From Deltaproteobacteria bacterium (GTDB lineage Bacteria > Desulfobacterota > Desulfarculia > Adiutricales > Adiutricaceae): a stretch of 6,462 nucleotides of DNA. Below the pieces are notes generated by a model. It searched no databases. It was not told the origin of the DNA and was given only the letters and a program-made list of their open reading frames with translations. The position numbers were made by a program, and so were the translations under genes. The stretch spans positions 1 through 6,462 of the forward strand of contig JAITQT010000264.1 in assembly GCA_031288745.1 (NCBI GenBank), in the 5' to 3' direction. Positions 3,902 through 6,462 of the stretch are shown piece by piece. Position 1 is the first letter of the stretch; every line of letters begins with the position of its first letter.

Positions 3902-6202
3902 TTAGGCCGAGCGCTCGTCGGTATCTTGAAAGACCTCAGATAATTTTTGGAGCTGGCTGCGCACCTCTTCGGTCCGGCAGCCGTACTCCAAGGCCGTTTT
4001 AAGGTGATGCTCAGCCCCCTTATAATCGCCCATGGAAAAAAGGAGTTTACCCAAGCGCTGACGATAGAGGCTGTTGGTGGGATCGAGTTCGACGCTTCTC
4101 TGAAAGAGCGACAGAGCCACCTCTTGGTCAGCCGATTGCTCTAAAAACAAGACCCCTAAAGAGGAAAGGCTTTCAGCGTCGTCCGGGTCAAACTTTACGG
4201 CCTTTTTAAAGGCGTTTCTGGCCCCGTCGCCGTCGCCTTTAACTAGCTTGGCCCGGCCGATGAGGCGATAGATTTCGCCGTGACGACCCTTAGTTTCCGA
4301 AGCCCTGTTTAAGGCATCTAACGCTAAATCTACCTCCCCCAATTCGAGAGCAGTCCGGCCTAGGTGAAAGAGGACCTCGTAATTACCCTTATCAAGGTCA
4401 TCGGCTTTTTTTAACGAGCTTAAGGCCTCTTCCAAGCGCCCGGCCTTCAATAACGAAAAGCCCTTGTTAAAGTGGGCCATCAAGTTTTGAGGATCAAGCG
4501 CCAGCACTTCGTCAAAGGCGGCCAAGGCCTCTTTGTGCTCGTCGAGGCGACCGTGACAGACCCCGAGGCTATTTAGTAAATTTAAGTAGCCTGGATCTAA
4601 TAACAACCCCTTACGGTAATCTTCCATGGCCCCTCGAAGATCGCCTTCGTCGAAGAGATGATCACCGCTAATATTAAGGGCTTTGGGCCCAAAAAAGATA
4701 GCGCTTTGTGAGCCGGTCATGGAGGCTTCCATTAAGGCCTTAAAAGAAGCCTGAATTAAGCCCTCGGGTTTTACGGCTGGATTTGGCCAGCTAACTAAGC
4801 CCATAGAAGAAGGGGCCTTAAGACTAAGGGCTTTGACTAACTCAGAGGCGAGTGGTTTAACTTTCTCTTGGTTTTCATCTTCGAAGAGCCAAACTACGGC
4901 CGCCGTCCCCGCTTCCCAGCCTACGCTAATCTCGGGGGCTAGGCTTAAATTTTTTAAGGCCTCGCCGATAGCATCCTCAAAGCGCCTCTCAGTATCCTCT
5001 TCCCCGGCTAGGGCCCTCAATTTATCGTAATCGTCTAAACGGACCAAGGCTAGGGTTAGATTTTGGCCTTTATGAGCTAAGGCCATAAGGTGCCTAAGAA
5101 AGCTATCTCTTTCTAAATCGCGCTTCTTTTCAAAATCAGTGCCCTCGGATACCTCCCTAGACCAATCAAGACGGGAAAAGGTTAACTTATCTCCTGCCGA
5201 AAACCTTTCCCCAGAGCGGCCCGTATTGCTAAAAGCTAGGCTCAAAGTTTCGGTGGTCTCAAAAATCGTTATCTCCCCTTTGGGTTCGCCCTCGCGACCG
5301 CTGACCACAAAGACCTGACCGGGTCTCGCCCCCATGGTGGCCCCTAAATTTACGACCATACGATCTTGAGGGAGGATCTGGATTATCTGACCACTCGAAT
5401 TTATCAAATCGCCAAAACAAATTAAGGGCGGGGGAACTCTTAAACTCTGAGCAAACTCGAGGGCCACAGCCGCCTTATCCATTAAAGAGCCAGCTGCGTC
5501 GTTATATTGGTGGTACCGTTCACTCGATTCGAAGGCCAAATCCTGAGGGTAAAGGGCCGCCGAGCAAACGTAGCGCCACAAAGGGCATTCGGCTGTGATA
5601 CCGGCCCATAGGTTCTCCAATCTAATTTTAACTTCCTCAGGGCTCAAGGCCACTAATGCGGCCAATCTACGCGGGGCCGCCCTAGCTAAAGACAATGGTT
5701 TTAAGCGCTTACGGGCAATATCAATTAGTATTTTTAGCTCCCGCTTAAAGGGACTGCGCTCGTCTCGACCGATTTCCATCAAAACCAAGGCCAGGCCCGG
5801 GGCCTCGGCCCCATCCCAGAGCCTAAGCGCCTTGGGCCCGGCTACAGAGGGTAAGGTTAAGCGCCTTAATTTAGCCATAAAATAGTCGATATTATTAAGA
5901 CCGCTAAAGCGATCGGTTATCAAAGCTTTTTTTAAGGCCACGCTCTCTAAGGCCGCCAGAGCCACCTCCGGCCAAAGATCTAATATCGCTTGGGGGGCTT
6001 GGGCCGCATTCTCAGCTAGGCGCAAAGAGACGTAACCTAAAGAACGACCTAAATAAGTTAGGGGGGCCGATAAAACGGCCGAACTTTCCGGGGTCGGCCC
6101 CACCGCAACGTGATAGTCAGGTAGAAATCGGTGGATAGCTTGGCAAAACACTCGTCTAAATTTTACCAGATCGTCGGGCCTCAATATCGGCCAGTTTGTC
6201 AT
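3902..6202 (-). CDS. GAF-like / double degenerate GGDEF / TPR protein
   Basis: A 766-aa soluble protein without signal peptide or membrane segments. Residues about 10-92 look GAF-like (APLTYLGRSLGYVSL, then a helix into the next domain). Residues about 97-254 have the outline of a GGDEF domain: TDRFSGLNNIDYF resembles D.LTGL.NR..F, but the GGDEF site reads like APRRLAA. Residues about 256-344 form a beta-rich linker with VNLGATMGARPGQVF and GEITIFE. Residues about 360-507 are a second GGDEF-like fold (LALVRLDDYDKL, then SVGWEAGTAAVVWL where the motif should be, then SSMGLVSWP and a LIQASFKALMEA helix). Residues about 506-744 hold seven TPRs with the usual LxxLGxxxxxxGxxxxAxxxFxxAxxLDP pattern. 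Diguanylate cyclase activity is therefore not expected; a scaffold or signal-sensing role is inferred. GTG6226 would add eight residues but has no good ribosome binding site. It converges with cysK. Confidence 0.8.
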   Translation of the reverse strand: MTNWPILRPDDLVKFRRVFCQAIHRFLPDYHVAVGPTPESSAVLSAPLTYLGRSLGYVSLRLAENAAQAPQAILDLWPEVALAALESVALKKALITDRFSGLNNIDYFMAKLRRLTLPSVAGPKALRLWDGAEAPGLALVLMEIGRDERSPFKRELKILIDIARKRLKPLSLARAAPRRLAALVALSPEEVKIRLENLWAGITAECPLWRYVCSAALYPQDLAFESSERYHQYNDAAGSLMDKAAVALEFAQSLRVPPPLICFGDLINSSGQIIQILPQDRMVVNLGATMGARPGQVFVVSGREGEPKGEITIFETTETLSLAFSNTGRSGERFSAGDKLTFSRLDWSREVSEGTDFEKKRDLERDSFLRHLMALAHKGQNLTLALVRLDDYDKLRALAGEEDTERRFEDAIGEALKNLSLAPEISVGWEAGTAAVVWLFEDENQEKVKPLASELVKALSLKAPSSMGLVSWPNPAVKPEGLIQASFKALMEASMTGSQSAIFFGPKALNISGDHLFDEGDLRGAMEDYRKGLLLDPGYLNLLNSLGVCHGRLDEHKEALAAFDEVLALDPQNLMAHFNKGFSLLKAGRLEEALSSLKKADDLDKGNYEVLFHLGRTALELGEVDLALDALNRASETKGRHGEIYRLIGRAKLVKGDGDGARNAFKKAVKFDPDDAESLSSLGVLFLEQSADQEVALSLFQRSVELDPTNSLYRQRLGKLLFSMGDYKGAEHHLKTALEYGCRTEEVRSQLQKLSEVFQDTDERSA

Positions 6203-6211
6203 AAAATCACC
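6203..6211 (-). promoter_or_regulatory. Ribosome binding site selecting ATG6202 of the TPR gene
   Basis: On the minus strand GGTGAT (6206-6211) is followed by TTT and ATG. GGTGAT matches the right half of the full Shine-Dalgarno complement GGAGGTGAT in correct register, about seven bases from the core to the ATG. The upstream in-frame GTG (6226) is preceded by TTAATTTTAG, which has no such match. Confidence 0.6.
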
Positions 6212-6280
6212 AAAAGAGTACCCCACCTAAAATTAAGTTAGCGGGGGCACTAATAGCCTTACTGGCTTAAGAACGGGTAG

Positions 6281-6314
6281 TTAACATCCTCCCCTTTCTC
6301 AATCAAGGGGATTG
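6281..6314 (-). repeat. 34-nt hairpin repeat, copy 2 (upstream of the TPR gene)
   Basis: On the minus strand it reads CAATCCCCTT, a variable middle, then GGGGAGGATGTTAA, with CCCCTT pairing with AAGGGG (6305-6310 with 6291-6296). It matches the copy at 2231-2264 at about 29 of 34 positions. It ends 78 bp before the ATG of the TPR gene. The GGGGAGG resembles a ribosome binding site, but the ATG right after it opens only six codons and is too close, so translation from it is unlikely. Confidence 0.5.
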
Positions 6315-6462
6315 ATTCTAAAAATGATTAGAAAGGCCCTCTAGTCTCTTATGAGGGTTATTGCTTAGTCGATTGGCTTTGTGGGCCATGTAATCCATAG
6401 GTTTTGAGCTAAAGCCTAGCCAGCCTTAGCCAGGGGAGGAGTCGCATCTTTAGCTGGGTAAG

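Noticed and set aside
3947..5885. Short plus-strand frames antisense to the TPR gene (3947-4144, 4833-5030, 5595-5885)
   Set aside because: All lie opposite a long gene with clear domain structure and show no coding signature of their own.
6203..6226. GTG at 6226 as start of the TPR protein
   Set aside because: No Shine-Dalgarno sequence precedes it, whereas ATG6202 has GGTGAT at ideal spacing.
6315..6462. 3' end of a minus-strand gene entering from the right edge
   Set aside because: All three minus frames stop within about 55 bp of the edge; one short open stretch ending AKDATPPLAKAG is possible but cannot be told from chance.

Overview
This window looks like chromosomal DNA from an anaerobic-type bacterium. 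Moderately GC-rich genes alternate with AT-rich, repeat-laden gaps. The gene content (a MetI/MetB-type enzyme followed by a MalY/PatB-type C-S lyase, a CysK-type cysteine synthase, and a TPR protein with two eroded GGDEF-like domains) would fit a Desulfobacterota (delta-proteobacterial) genome. That placement is inference from protein style only, and it is weak.

Layout from left to right. (1) Positions 1-1278, minus strand: the 5' end of a MalY/PatB-family C-S lyase gene runs off the left edge. Its start lies 22 bp after the stop of a cystathionine gamma-synthase/lyase-type gene, so the two look like an operon. (2) Positions 1279-2429: about 1.15 kb without a convincing gene. It holds a hairpin over the gamma-synthase ribosome binding site, a perfect 18-bp-arm palindrome, a 285-bp miniature transposon-like element (copy A), an orphan consensus sigma-70 promoter, a shortened element (copy B), a 34-nt hairpin repeat and an intrinsic terminator. 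(3) Positions 2430-3365, plus strand: cysK, best started at a GTG. (4) Positions 3366-3901: the cysK terminator, a third element (copy C, 284 bp) and a 15-bp-stem terminator shared by the converging genes. (5) Positions 3902-6202, minus strand: a 766-aa GAF-like / GGDEF-like / linker / GGDEF-like / TPR protein. (6) Positions 6203-6462: intergenic, with a second copy of the 34-nt hairpin repeat in the same orientation relative to its downstream gene as the copy ahead of cysK.

The three enzymes form a coherent sulfur amino-acid module. CysK makes cysteine, the gamma-synthase couples cysteine to an activated homoserine to give cystathionine, and the C-S lyase would release homocysteine for methionine. 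The TPR protein has no evident metabolic link to them.

The most noteworthy structure is the non-coding element family. Copies A and C are each bounded by a perfect 8-bp target duplication (AAATATTA and TTAAAAAA). They have GTAACCGTTCA / GTGTCCGTTCAC ends and contain an ordered series of hairpins, one of which shows a compensatory base-pair change between copies. GTAA ends with 8-bp duplications resemble the IS66 family, so these may be IS66-type MITEs.
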